A DNA stretch of 64,000 nt from Pisaster brevispinus (lineage: Eukaryota; Echinodermata; Asteroidea; Forcipulatida; Asteriidae): positions 22,893,163-22,957,162 of the forward strand of contig JAMKCF010000006.1 in the NCBI GenBank assembly GCA_023634235.1. The letters run 5' to 3'. Each line of letters opens with the position of its first letter. Position 1 is the stretch's first letter. The notes under the pieces were generated by a model that saw nothing but the letters and a program-made list of their open reading frames with translations, did no database searches and was not told the origin of the DNA. Below, piece after piece: positions 21,804 to 36,300 of this stretch. The position numbers and the translations under genes were made by a program.

Positions 21804-24150
21804 GGTACAATACTTTACTCAGTATTAACAATTGATTCCCTCTTTTATTTCCCCAGACTAGATCCAGTCTTCATTTGTTTATATGGTTCAGGGCCAGCTT
21901 TTGTACAGGAACCTCCAGATCAGCAAAGACTGATACCCTTTTGTGCCACACATTTCATTGGAAATTGTTTATGGTGTTAGCTGCCCAATTTGTAACTCAG
22001 AGATGGGATTTGATGAACGGGAAAATTCCTGAAAGTGGCTTGAAGGCCCTTATTCTAGACCCAGATCCTCCCATATGCTACAGTTCAAGAGGTCTATAGA
22101 ATTTGGTGACTCTACTTCTTTCAAGAAAACTTGAATATTCAAGGAGATTTTTTGGTATTTATTCTGAAATCGGGAAAAGTCCTGTGAAATCAGTGGTAAC
22201 TATGAAAAAGCTTCCCCCTACTGACGCAACATTGCAACACTGGATTTAGTCTGAGGAATTAAAACATGAGCATTTACTTGTGCCTGAATAATAAGAGTAC
22301 CAGACATCATTTAAATCTAACTCTCAAATGGGTTAATACAGCAAACATAACAGACATGATGGTGTTATAAATACACCTATATATTTTTTTAAAGAAACAA
22401 ATCTGAAATTCCCTTTCAAAGAACTGTCTGCCAACTCTGTGTGACTCAATCCTGGGTTTCAGTCACTCCGGAGTAAGTTCTGCTCCATTAGTTTCAACGG
22501 CCCATTACATTTGCAAAGGAAAAGAGCCTTCTACAGGACAAAGAATTTTCTACAGTCACAATAACAGTTCAATTATAACTACATATACTTTGAAATGCCA
22601 AAGCATAATGCGAAGACTTTTCAGGAACATAAGTTGACTAGAATTTTTTTTTTACCGCAGACTGGCTTGTTTAGTTTTTATGTCACCTGATTTCTATCCT
22701 TATCAGTTAAAGGAAAGGATAATCTTACATATAGAAATAATTTGACACATGAATCCAAAACAGAACTGATAACATCTCTAATGGAAAAAAGACCTGCTAA
22801 AAGTCAACAAATTGCATTCTTGTTAAACACAAAACAAATTCTCATCTGTGTCAATATTTGGAAATGTTTGACTATTTATAATCTTTTTGAACTTTCCCAG
22901 AAATTGAAATACAAGTTGTTACCCTTTATCCTGTTGCCGACATATTTATCAAACTCCCTGACTTCAACAGCAATAATTATGGCAAATCTCTCTATTAAAA
23001 ATGGGCATCAAACTATTTGTCCTTCTAGCCTCAGTTTGGATAGAATTGTTTTTATGGAAGCAAGACGAAGTACCTGTATTGAATAAAAATCTTTGCCAGT
23101 TCAAACTGAAAGGTATTATACGGAATAAGTAGAGCAGACAAAATAGTCACAGACAGCGTTCATGTTTTGTGTGATCAACCATAAACATGAAATAGCAAAG
23201 CTGTGAAAAAAAATCTATTGTGCGAGTAATGGAAAAAAAAAAATTTCCATCTTGCAAACACATTGTACTTAATTTTGGTTGTAACAACCGAAATCAGCTG
23301 TTGCATTTTTTGTTAGGTTATCAGATACAGTTTTTCTCAAAAATGACTTCATTTCAGAGGGAAATATTTCACAGAAAAAATAGTTCAAGTATGAACTTCA
23401 GAATCAGTAAGCTTTCAGACTAAAACTACACAATGTTTGTTATCCTTACCAATCCTGTATAATACCTTTAACAACAACCATATTCCATTGACTCCTTCTT
23501 AGTTATTTTTTGTTTTCTTTCAATTTTCCTCTCTAAACAGCCGTTTTGGACCTGTAAGGTTTCGTCTAATTCTTACATATATCTAGGCGAGCCCATATTT
23601 CTGACAGCATGGCTATGTCTGAATATGTGGCTGTGGATGCGGCTTGATCATCAAGTGGCCATACATTGAAGCATAGGGGCCATAGTAACACCCTTAGCAA
23701 CAGCTGGAGCTGTAGCCACAACCCTTAATTCTGGCCTGGCTTAAGGACTGCCTGGTTTATATCTGCTTCCATTTTGCACCTCCAAAAGTATCTCCCAGTA
23801 AGCCGGCCATCCCACGGCTTGACACTTCCAGATGGATAACTTAGTTAGCCTTAGCAAGTAACTATAACTAGTATTAACTTGCGGTTACAACCATGTGTAA
23901 ATCTCTTTTGGGAGGAGAGTTGGCTCTTGAAAGGACCTGCCTGGTCTCGACTTTTTGAACAGCATATATTGTGCTCCTCTCCAGAAGACCAGCAGAGTAT
24001 ACTGTTAAAAAACATTACGACCACACCGGCTCTTTTCAGAGCCATTGCTCTTCCCTAAAGAGAGTTACACATGGTTGTACCCGCAAGTTTACTAGTTACT
24101 TCTTACTTTCCACACCATGCAAAGCTTCAAACATCACTTAGTAAGCCTTG
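21804..24150. other. Region downstream of CCDC13 stop
   Basis: Probably CCDC13 3' UTR and intergenic DNA. 21999-22085 resembles 29810-29900 (GATTTGATGAA, AAATTCCTGAAA, CTTATTCTAG). A MITE sits at 23609-23742. No other feature recognised. Confidence 0.35.
23609..23742. mobile_element. GGCCGTGTCC foldback MITE, diverged copy
   Basis: GCTATGTCTGAATATGTGGC at the left and GAGCTGTAGCCACAACCC inverted at the right, with TACATTGAAGCATAGG in the middle. Confidence 0.65.
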
Positions 24151-24319
24151 TTAGCTGCTTTTTGTATTGGATTGTTTGAATTGGCGTAACCCTTGCAGGA
24201 ATACCTCCTTGGTTTGTCTCATCATTTCGTGATAAAGTTTGAGATCTTCCTCTTTGGCTTTTAAGGTGCTCTTAACCGCTGACTTTAAGGCGTTGTTCTC
24301 GTCCATCTGAATCCCTAAT
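24151..24319 (-). CDS. CCDC13: CCDC13 exon 14 (stop codon)
   Basis: Residues 700-755: MDENNALKSAVKSTLKAKEE, LYHEMMRQTKEVFLQGL and a short tail ending NTKSS, with TAA at 24151-24153. It matches the conserved CCDC13 C-terminus. Acceptor GTTACAG; phase fits exon 13. Confidence 0.95.
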
Positions 24320-27300
24320 CTGTAACACCAAATAGTAGTAACAGAAACAAAGGTAAATCAAAAAAGGTTGCTAAGTGGCAAATGGCAGCACTTCCCTGTC
24401 ATGTGCGAGTAGTCTAGTGGAACGGACTCGAGGTTTTGTGTGGGTTTGTCCTTCAGATGGAATGAAAGCAGTAGGTCCCATGTGTTCTGTTATGCACGTA
24501 AAAGAACCAAGTGCAAAGGGGTTTGCCCCATTGTTTTCTGGCATGGTTGGCTGAAAGGATTTACATAATCGGGTCTCATTAAAAAAAGCTCTGTATACAC
24601 TGTACCTATCGTAATAAATTTAGCGCTACAAGATGCCTGTATAGAAAGCACTCTAAAATTGTGTATTATCAAAAACAAAAATGGTTTTCCTTTTCCTTGA
24701 ACTGTAAAAGGTCACCTGTATGCATAATACATGTATGCCAATTTCTATTGTGGCAACCACCTTGATGAGCATCCAGCATGTGTGTCCAGTGTGCCAATCC
24801 ATCCATGTCCTACTAGTCACTACTAAGAGTATTGAGGTGCCCAAAATAGCCACACAATAAGCGTACCGGTGATAAATCATGGTGCCCTGTGCTACACCAT
24901 CCACTCAGTGTTTAAGCATAATATACAAAGTGTGGACCAGAGAACAAGAGGTCCATGTAATGTAGGGACTTGGACCACTCTGTGGACTTACACTAGTCCA
25001 CACAGTGTTTTAAAAGTGTTGAAGAATATGTATTTTCTTAAGTGCGAAGAACTAAGCAGTGTTTGCAACACAGAGCTGTGTGTGTGGGTTCAGGGCTCGA
25101 ATTTTATACTGGATCGCAGGCCAGAGGCCAGTGATTTTAGTGTCGGGCCAGTAAACCTGCGACTAGACAAGTCCGGCTGGCTTGTGTTTTTCAATTGAGT
25201 AAAAATATAATTCACTGTGTAATAAAAAACAAACAAATTATGTTCAAATGAATTAAAGTCCCATAAATGTCTTTCAGTTCTCTTGAGTAATGAAGTTTAA
25301 TATTAATAAAGACAAAATGAGATAAAACTTCCTGAACATGTCATAGTGCCTGTTAAAATAAAAATAGTTAAACATGTTAAATACAACAGTGTCCAGGTGT
25401 CAGGAATTTTTGTTCTCATTTTCTTTCTGATCTTCTAAGAAAATTTCTGGTCCTGTAAACATTTTTGAGCTACAAGCCCTGCAGTCTTGTGGATTTTCCC
25501 TCCAAATTCGAGCCCTGTGGTTATGTGCGTCATCAACTGGCTGAAAATAATCAATCAATGAGCATTAAACTAAAGTGGACGGTTTATCAAATGACAGCAC
25601 AATATAGCACCAACTTGAATCAACACAAGGTTTCACAAGACGACAATGAAGGGTGTTTGCATCGACTTGGTGCAGGCAGCAACGAAGATGAAAATACCGC
25701 TAGTCAGAAAACCGATCAGGCTCACCACAAAGATACTTGCGGCACAAGTGCTGTTCGATACACAGCTGTAGTTTTCTATGTCACAGATTTCAAGTAGTGC
25801 CGATGGTTAGTGCTGCCAGAGTTCGGAATGAGTCAAGCTGAGGGATTTTGAAGATCGTCTCAGACTGGACTTGATCTCTTATATTCTATCAAGGTATCAG
25901 CAGACGATGTAAATAACGACACAAAGAAACCATCCATTGTTTTGTTTCAAGCTTCATCGTTGATGCGTGTATTCCAATTAGGTTATCATGCATTAAATCT
26001 TTACAAATGTCAGCACTCCTGCATTTACGAGTTAACAATATTTCATCTCAGTTTCCCTTGCACTTTATTACCTAATATTTCATATCTTTATGCTTTTTAC
26101 AAATAGTGTAAATGATAATTTGACAGCTTGACTTATGCAATTTATTGCTCCATCAGTGATGGAACAGAAATTAAAAACAGGGGGAGTTGTTTATCTCCAC
26201 CCACAAAAACCTTTGCAGAACTTGAAAAACACTGAGTATACAGTGCTTATCACACATCCATGTAAAGGTACAAAACATTGTCCTTTATCCTTTATACAGT
26301 TAATTGTATTACACTTTGTGCTCGGCTCTGCTCTGTCAGTGGACGATCCAGGAGTATGTATCGTCTACTTAAAGTATACTTTGCAAGGTGCTTATGAAAC
26401 TATGGCAGAAGAAGACAAAAATCCGAGAGTTCAGCCAATTATCGCCAGAAGACGCGTGTACAAGTACAAGTAAAATTTTTACAGTTAGATGTATGTAAAC
26501 GGGAGTTGAATGAACCCGTTTTTCAAAAGGTTGAGGGAGGCCTGCGGCAGACATGAAAATGAGCACGGACATTCCATTGTATAGCGGGCACAGTACATGA
26601 GCTCACCATGTTACGGCTCGCTTGCCCCGTAACAAAAAAGGGACAAAGGGTACTGATATATATGCCTGAAATCTCCTTTTTCCCTTTAACCTGTTAACAA
26701 ATGAGGATACCAGTGATCAATAGGCTGCCACCATTTATTTGGCACCTAAAGTCTAAGATTCCAGCATAGACGAATTGCACAGGGGAGATATTTCTGATTC
26801 TAACATTGATACCAACACTTTAATTGAACTGAACAAATAACAGCACTTAAAAACACTGACAGACTTTTCACCAGGATATAAAACAGGGCAAAACACCAAC
26901 TTGTAATGGCCAATTGTATTACAAAGTAATCAACAAAGATGGAGGCAGCATGGACGCAAACCAATTTAGTTCTACTCTCCTACTCTTGGTAACACTTTCC
27001 ATTGGTTTGACCAACTATTTGAAACCATTCAACTGTATGAATTGTGTATGGTGCTTTAATTACATGATATGATAATATGCAGGCTAGCATAATGTGTACA
27101 TCATTTAAAACCACAGAAGATGGTGTTGAGTGACCAGACAGTAGAAGGATTTAGTTAAAAATCAAAGAATAGGACTGCTTTTGCTGACGGAGAAGGAAAA
27201 AAGAAGAAGAAGTTTTCCAATAGTGTTCTTAGTCTTCAGTAAATCTGACACTACAAATTATTCAAATTCTGACAATAAAAAGCATAACAAACTGAAGGAC

Positions 27301-30300
27301 AATGATCTGTTCTCATTCTATTTTAATTGTTGTGAATTGATGCTTTTTATCCACCGAGGACGACCATAATGCAGAGCTTGAAATCATTCACTTCATTGAA
27401 AATACACTTTAATTTAATATTCTATTTTCTTAGAAACTTGCCGAACGTTGCTTTGCCTAAACAAAACTTGTTTAAATATCCCTTGTCTTGTAGAACTTTT
27501 AATCTTGGCTAACTGTGGTCAAACAAATAATATTTTCATTTCCTACAATCTAGAGCCATGAAGTACACTAGGTTTGTTATAAAAAACACAAAACAATCCT
27601 GCATAATTTAGAAAACATGATCCAAGCTTGCACTATTGAGGTTTATAAATAAAGACAAGTTTACAAACTGTCAAAGAAACAAATTATTTGCATGCATAGT
27701 TTTCCCTGTTGAAAAGCTGTGAATGTGTTTTCATTAGATGGCAGGCTGATGAATTATTCATGAGTATGATCACCCAGCAAAGAATAAATATTCAATAGCT
27801 TCTTGTCAATGTGCCAACAATCAGTGATTATATGGCTAGTCCCTCCATTAAACCGCTATTGGTTAATTTCTGCATATGAAATAATCATGCGTATGATCAC
27901 CCTGCAATGAATGAATATTCTATAGCCTCATTGTCAGTTTGCCAGCAATCAGTGACTACATGGCTAGTCCCTCCATTTAACTGCTATTGGTTAATTTCTG
28001 CATATGAATTATTCATAAGTATGACCACCCAGCAAACATGGAAGAATATTCAATATAAAGCCTGAAAGTAAAATGCCAACAAACAGTGACCACATGGTTA
28101 GTCTCTCCATATTGATAATGGTTAATGTCGTCATACTGAATTATTCATAAGTACGATTACCTAGCAAACATGGATGAATATTCAATATAGAACTTCATAC
28201 TCATAGTCAATGTGATTGGTTAACTCACCTCCAAACTTAAATACACATAGTCAGTATACAGCCACAACATTGCAAGACAATTGCTGACAATAAATGCTAT
28301 AGACCCTCCCGCAGACATAACCGAATATATGAATAATTCATAAAGATAACTGAATAAACATGAACCTACCTTGCCTGTAGTTCATCTAGAGTCTGGTGGT
28401 TGAGTGACAGCTCACTTTTCACCAATTCCTCATCTGTTATGTAACCTCCTGACATCATCATTGATGACTTCACTGCTGACGACTTCTTGACCCCTTTACT
28501 GCTGCTACTCTCAACTTTGACCTTGCCTAGTTGTTTTTCAAGCCACACATTCCTCTGTTTGACTTCTTGAAGGCTGCTCTGCGCTTCGGTGGTTTTGATG
28601 TTGGCATCATCTGTCCTGTGAATGCAGAGAGAATGAGCGTCATAAACAGTCAACAACAGTCACCACATGACTGCATACAGACACTAGTCTAAGCACTGCT
28701 TGGTTGTAAAACCTGCTTCTTAGGCACCCCAGAAGGCTAGCAGAAGATGAATAACATGAATTCATGAAACTATACCAATTTTACAAGAAAAGATCACACA
28801 AAAATTGCATGGGTTAATTAAATATTGATGTGAGTTTGTCAAGATTTATAACAAACTAGCCCTTGGGGCTTGTAAAGTTTTGGAAATAGCAGAAGGCTTG
28901 ATACTGCATGGTGTATTTCTTCAGGGAGACTAGCATTTCTAGGAGGGATGGCTTGTGGTGGGGAGGACGGAGAACGCTTTGAGAAAGTTAGAAATCTTCA
29001 AACTAGAATGTTACTGTCCTGACCTATTCTGAAGGATCTGAACAAGCTCCATGAGTTTATCCCTCTCTACCTCAGCAACTTGACACAGTGACTTGTATTG
29101 CTGCAGCTGTCTCCTCCAGTCCTCAGATCCTTCCCCTGAAGCTGAGGTTACGCTCCTTTAAGGACGAGACAAATTACTCAAGACATTACGAAGATGTTTT
29201 GAAATGGATAATACAAGACAATCGTAAAAATAAAAAAAGTCAAAATATAATTTTGAAATAAAGGATGTCATTAAATAATATTACTAGATGTAATAATTTG
29301 CATCATGGATAACAGGAAGGTCAAACATATCTCTTTGAAATACAGGCTGTATTGAATAATATTTAGTGATGTAATAATTTGCATTGGGGATAACAAAATA
29401 ATATTTTTGGTTTTACCCTACAGTAAAGTGTGATAAGCACTATACACTCAGGGCTTTTCCCTCCCGAGTTATGCAGATAAAAATCCAAAGGCATACTACT
29501 CAGGTGGGATTCGAACCCATGACCCCTGCTTTCTAGAGCAGATATCTTTAATAATATTGATAAAGATTTGACACTACTGTCATTAAATAACACATTATGT
29601 ATGGTTCATAATGATTGACAACCTACCCTGCACTAGCGGGCCGTGTACCCCTTGATGACGCTCTACTCGGTGTATCTCCATTACTCTGTCTAGATGATCC
29701 CTGCTGACCAGATGGTGGTTGTATCCCTTGCCTACAAGCAAATGAAGAAAAAAATAGTCATCAAAAGTGGAAAGAAAACTTTAAAAGTTGTGATTTTTAT
29801 ACATTTATCAGTGATGAGATTTGATGAATGTGGAAATTCCTGAAAAATGGCTTGCTGGCCAGGGTTCCCCCCTTATTCTAGCCCCAGAACCTCTCAGATG
29901 TTACAATTCAGGTTTGTCGACTCCATGTTTCGCCAGATATACAAAACTACAGGTTTGGACACAACACGCACTATTTCTTTCACCCTTTGGCAAGTACTAT
30001 ACTTCAACAAATATTTTTAAAGCTCAATGCGATTTTGAAGTATCCCAAAATTATGAGAAATCACACGCCCGATTTATGCACAGGAATATGTAACTATCTC
30101 ATCCACCAAAAACAGAAGTGGAATTTTTCTTTCTTTTTCTTTTGCTGCATTTATTTTGTATTTATGTATGTATGTTTGCATTTATTTATTTATTAATTTA
30201 TCTTTTCCAATTGTAAATCTTAACATTTATGTACACGTATTTAGTTTTTATCTGTAAATTTAAAGATTCTGTTATTTTTTGTTTTCCCTTTCCTGTAATT

Positions 30301-33300
30301 GGCGGTTCATCCGCTGTTGGTTTGGACAATAAATACAAATACAAATACAAATACAAATAGAAACTCTCAGGTACACCATATGGTTTGAAGATCTGTGCTT
30401 GCACAGGACTATCATTTTTTTTTACATTAATCATTTAAAAATAATTATTTTGTGATATTTGTCATTTCTCCGCAGATGTGGTCGTAAATCTTATCAATAA
30501 ATTGGCTGAGGAATAGAGAATGGTGATTTAAACCTTGACTGTGGAGGAATTGGGGATCCAAGGGACCACCCACTATGTCTCTCTGCAGTAAGTGGTCTAT
30601 CTATTGAGGTGATTGTTAGGGATCTGCTTGGGGTTCTGCTCTGGGGTCTGTCAGGGGGTGTGTCGGTAAAGCCATTATGCTGCATCCTCTGAAGTTGCTG
30701 TTCTTGCTGAAAGAGTAACATATGAAATATCAATAACAACACAACTGATTACACTATCTTTTAAAAGTTTTGGGACTGGGGTCGATTTCACCCAAAGCTA
30801 AGATTGATCTTAACCAGTGTTAACTGTGTTTTAATCTTAGGACACGTCTGAATTTGCGGCTACAGTTAGATTCTCGCGTGGTCATGTGTTGAAGTATAGG
30901 ACCTTCTTAGCATCAGTCGTAGCTGTAACCGTCATTTCGGATATAACCTTTAGTGGTAAGCAAAGTGTGACGTAACAATACAAATCACTATGGCAATAGT
31001 GACAACTCATCTCGAGTCGAATCACGCAAACTAAGAAAGAAAAAGTAGATCTTTCTGTATAACCATTCAGTGTTATTCTTTATGTTCTAATACTTTGAAA
31101 TTACTACTACTGAGATGTCATAAGTCATTTATTCAAGCTGCACCGACACTTTGGAATGGATTACCCAATCATATGCTGTCTCTTTCTCTTTTTAAGATTA
31201 AGCATAAGACTTTTCTTTTCATTTTGAGCTTTTGGCCAATTTTATTTGATTTGTGTGTAATATTGATGTACTTTACTCTTTGCTGTTTTACTCCATTGTG
31301 CTGACTTTTTATGATTGTATCTTACCATAACATGTTTCTGGTGAAATGCAAACAATAAATGTGGTATTATTATTTCTATTACCTTCCACTGTAAACATAG
31401 AGCACTTTTAGATAAAAACTTACGTAATTTTACGTAAAGATAATGCTTTTAAGAACTTCCTGGTTGTTAAGAAAGAGAGCCAGAGGAGGGGGAAGAGATT
31501 GGTGGGGGGGGGCAGTAGACTGACCATTCTCCTCATTTCTAGTACTTCATCCTCCAGCCGTTGGACCTTAGCCTCTTTCTCCTTGACGATGAGTCTAAGT
31601 TGGTCTACCGTGTTGGCTTCCTGCTGACTGCGAAGTTGTAGCTGCTTGCCAGCCTGGTCTTGGAGCTTCTTGGCTTCTTGGTGCTGCTTGGTGCTGAGGT
31701 CTAGATGCTTCTTGAGCTGGTCCTGCTGGCTCTACATATTCAAACAATACAGATGCGTTATTAAACCCAGGAGTTCTTTGTGTAACAATCTCTCATACAC
31801 TTACTCAAGATATTATTATTATTATTTTGTTTCAGTCGTATCTCAAACAGCTGCCAGGAGGAAAGTAACGTCGACACTTCTCAAGAGTAAAATAGGGTAA
31901 TAACATTATTACTAGCACATGGTTTTTAAGACGTACTGGTTGCTAGCATTGTTGTCAAACACCTATCCTGAAACCACGCAGGGCACACTGCTAGAAACAT
32001 CAAGATTTTATTACACTGGCTCTTCTCATGTTCTCAGAATCAACACTTTTCCCGGAGTGAAGATTGATGTCTGTGAAAATTCCTGAAAATAGCCTTTCTA
32101 TTTTTTATTTTTTATTTTTTTTTAAATAACATCGTTGTTACCCATAAACCTTCTCAGTCCGTAACTTCCTACACCATGCAAAATTTCAAACCTTTACCAG
32201 ACGTTTTCTTTGCTCATTTTTTTCCCGGCGGGACTAAAGCACAAGCAAGATTACTCCAGTCAATGTCTTTTACTCACCAGTAACGCTTCGATCAGCTCAT
32301 TGTCGTGTTTACCCTTGTCTAGCAAGGTGGTACCCTGCTGCTTCAGGGCCTTCACCTCATTGGAGAGCACTTTATTCCGCGCTTTGGACGCATCAAGTTT
32401 CTCCTTTAACTTACGATGATCCTCTTCCAAAGTCTTCAAGTCTAAAGTTGCTTTCTGAAATGAGACAATTTCGATTTTTTATTGATTGCTGATTGTCAAG
32501 CGCCTTGAGGACCTTGTATAAGGTGCTCTATAAATACTGATGATTATTATTATTATTATTATTATTATTACCTCAAAATAACAAAATAAAATACAAGGGA
32601 CATAGTAAATAATATATGAAGAGAGTAAATCTTTCAGGCGATAAGAACGGATTCCAGAGTAGCTTCTCACCTCCTTCTCTTCTCGTTTTTCCTTCTCCTG
32701 CTGTCTGAGTCTTTGTCGTTGACGTTCGTCCATCCTCCCTCCACCCTTGGAGCTTCTTGGCAGGGCAGACGTGATCGAAGACCTCTCCTCAGAGAACTCC
32801 ATGGTCATGAACTGTTCCTCCAGGCTCATCTCAGTTCCTGGGCGACTTTTAAACTGATCTAATTGTTGATTCAGCTCATAGACCTGGCAAGACGAGGTAG
32901 GGGAGGAGGTGGGGGTAAGTATCTAGTCTCATAAGCTGGAAGCAGAAGACCAGCATCTTTATGGGGAACTTCCCAAGATATCCACAAAAGTCAGAGAGCG
33001 CAGACTATGTGCAGCAGGCCATCACCATCGCCATCAAGACGAAGCAGTTAACAAATGCATTCTCTGAGAACCAAAACATGGTACTACTGGCACAAGGCCT
33101 AAAAGAAGTCCTACTTGAAGATACAGTAGCTAAAAGCTCACTCAAGAGTTAAAAAAAAAAACCTCATGAATTTGCTGCCAGGATGTTACCCCACCAACTG
33201 TCTCTATCACAGATAATTATGGTCCACAAAAAAACAAATATTGATGATCTTGTCTTAGGTTGATTGATAAAACATGCCCTCCCTAGGCTTTACTGTCACC

Positions 33301-36300
33301 ATGATAACATCAATTAACAACTTATTGTTTAACCCCCCCTACTCTTTATAGCATTTTTCAGTGGAATGATCAATAATTTGAAACCATTTAACTACACAGG
33401 TTGTCTAAGGTGGCACAACTTTGCTCAGATATGTCAGAACTAACTGTGTACAGTCATGTGTATGCTGTGTAGCTATCATTCAAACTGAGAAGTCCCCTCG
33501 ATCCACTAAGCTATAGTTGTAGTCCCGGCCAATTTCCTACTGACTAGTCTCCTAAATTCGGAAATCTACACCGCGCCAGTACAATAAACAGCAAGCCAAG
33601 GTTCTCAAAGAACAAATGTGCAGATATATATACACACAGGGTGTTACCGCAAACTGAATATTGATTCTACTTGCCTTGTTTTGCAGGAGTATGATCTGTT
33701 GAGCCCTTCCTCTCCAGTTACTGCTATCATTCAGGAGGTTCTGGATGTTAACATTCTCTCCTAGCTCCTTAGAAAGAACCTTGAAACACAGCAACAACAA
33801 AAGTGAAGAATTTTAGGGTAAAATTTTGAGGGTTTATGAGCCTGGGGCCGATTTTACACTAAAAGCTAAGATTGATCTTAACTGTGTATCGATCTTAATT
33901 GCTAAGCAAGGTGTGATGTCACAGTACAAATCACTATGTCGATATTGAAGACTCGTCTTAAGAATTGATGAATCTAAGTGTTTTGTAAAAAATTGAACCT
34001 AGATTGGGGGGGGGGGGGGGAGGGGGTCAGGTTAAATTGCCCTACAATAATTATAGGGCCCTTGAATGTGGATTGGATTTTCAGTCAATTCTTGATAGCG
34101 TGGGTTTCCCCAGTTTTTTTTCTTCTCCCACATCTAAAACGGACATTTCTTCATCATCTTCTCCTCACAGGTATCTTCCTGCCTACGAGTCACAGTGCTA
34201 GTTATTTCTGATGGTCACTTGGTTTCGTAACCAGAAAGACGCAACATAAATAAATAAACAAATTGTAGCCACTACAATCTGGAGAGTTGCAAAAGACCCT
34301 TCCTTACATACTCTCATTACATATTCTGTATTAGTACCACTCTAACAATTTGTCGAAAATTATCAATTATATATACTGTAAAAACTGTTGGTGATTCTAA
34401 AAGAAAAACACACCTCAAGCACTGTGCACTCTTCAATTGAATGAAACACAATCCACAAGGCATTCAAAGAAACTTTGCAAGTCTCAAGCGTGTTCAAACA
34501 TTCTTAGGATCCTAGAGTTCTTGAACATGTGGCGGAAACAAAACCATAACAGAATCCAACATTCGATTACACTAGGACTTGTAGTGCATTGTTGGCTTTC
34601 ATAGCTTTTTCTTTCTACAGCTCCTTCTTTGTACAGCTCCAACTTCATTACCTTGTGAGCCACCTTGAGTTCCTGTTTAAGCAAGTTGACTTGGTTCCTG
34701 AAATCGGTCTGCTTGGCTTGGCTCTTGCTTAGGTTCTCTTGAAGTGTCTTCAACTCTGCAGCCATCGACGCTGCCTGGTGGAACAATAACACCCAAAGTT
34801 TTCTTTATAAAAAAACCCCCACTGTAACAACTAGAACAGGTGCCACATGTAACAAAATATTCAGTTTCAATCAAATTGACCAGGTGTGCAACTACAGGCT
34901 CTGTTGCCCTGGTCTTGGCCTTGGTGCCCCTTCAAAGGTTTTCCATAGCCTTTCAGATTCTCTAATGGACTTGTGCTCTTTGCAAAATTAAAATGGCCTT
35001 GCCCCCTCAAAGATGAAATTCCAGGCCTGATGGATGACAGAATAGTTGCAAGAAAAACTGGCAGATGATTGGGACTTTTCAATTTCACATAAATATCATG
35101 CTTCGCATCGCAGGGACTGTTTACGTAATTTCTGAATTAGTGTAAAATACCTGGTCGATGGATTGTTCTTCACTCAGCGGCGTTTTATGATGGGTGCTCT
35201 TGCCTCCATTCTCTCCATGCTCTGACTGTTGAAGTGCCTCCCTAACTTCCTTCTCTTTGTCTCTGACTTTACGCAGGAGCTGCTTCACTTTGGTTTTCTC
35301 AGCCTCCAGTTCCGCTGTCAGCTCTCGGTTCTTCTTGGAGAGGTCCACAATCTTGGTTGCAGCTGTGTCACTCGCAAACCCACCACCTTGAAACGAAATC
35401 CACAAAGAAACTTCATGCATCGGATTTTTTTGAGGGCAGTATTGTAGGTCTCAAGACCTTTTTTTGCGGTCTCGGGTCTCATCTCGGTCTCAGGCTGCAA
35501 ATGTCTTGGTCCCAGAAGGGCTGGTCTTGGTCTTGTGAGGATTGATCTTGGGTCTCAGATGGAGAGATCTCGGTGTTTGGCTTCTAGGTCTCAACTACAA
35601 CATTGGTTGGGGGTCTTCCTTTATGCAGATCTTCAAAGTCACTGAACATGGGTGGCATTTGTTTAAATCTGATTTTGCCCGATTAACTTCCTTGGCAAGG
35701 ACAAATTGGTTCGGAAAGGCCATGAACTGCTTACACATCTCATGAAACATGTACTAATCTTACCCACGAGACGAGAAAAGACGAGACAAAAATCAGATGC
35801 TCTGTTTGTCTCCTACAATGTACTTACCTCCTAGAGCTAGCCTGTCCTCATCTCTCTGTTTCTTTAGCTTCCTAATCTCGTAGTCTCTCTCACTCAGCAG
35901 CTTGTACAGCCGTCCAGATTCATCTTTAAGCTCCTTGAGAAACAAGAATTTCAAAAAACAGGCTGATTAAAGAAAGATCTCATGATGAAAATAACCAAGT
36001 TGAGTCAAATTTAAAACAAAAGTGAGGTAGCAATCACAAGATATGTGCCAAAAACAATTAAGCCTTAAGCGACCAATATTTATTTATTTATTTTGTGTGT
36101 GTTATTCCTGATGCAAAATGACTTTCTAACTTACCCTTATCTGACCGTTGAGATGAGCTGTAAGTTCCTCGTCAAACTTAACATCATTTGTAACAGGTTC
36201 ACTTAACTGAAAGTAAGAAGGAAACAACTTTATCCATACCTTGTTAAAGAGTGATCCTTACCACAAAGTTTATCCAAAGTAACAAAATACTAACCACGAT

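Noticed and set aside
30494..30533. Read-through end of CCDC13 at exon 10
   Set aside because: Later exons match the conserved CCDC13 C-terminus and connect in phase; kept only as a possible minor isoform.
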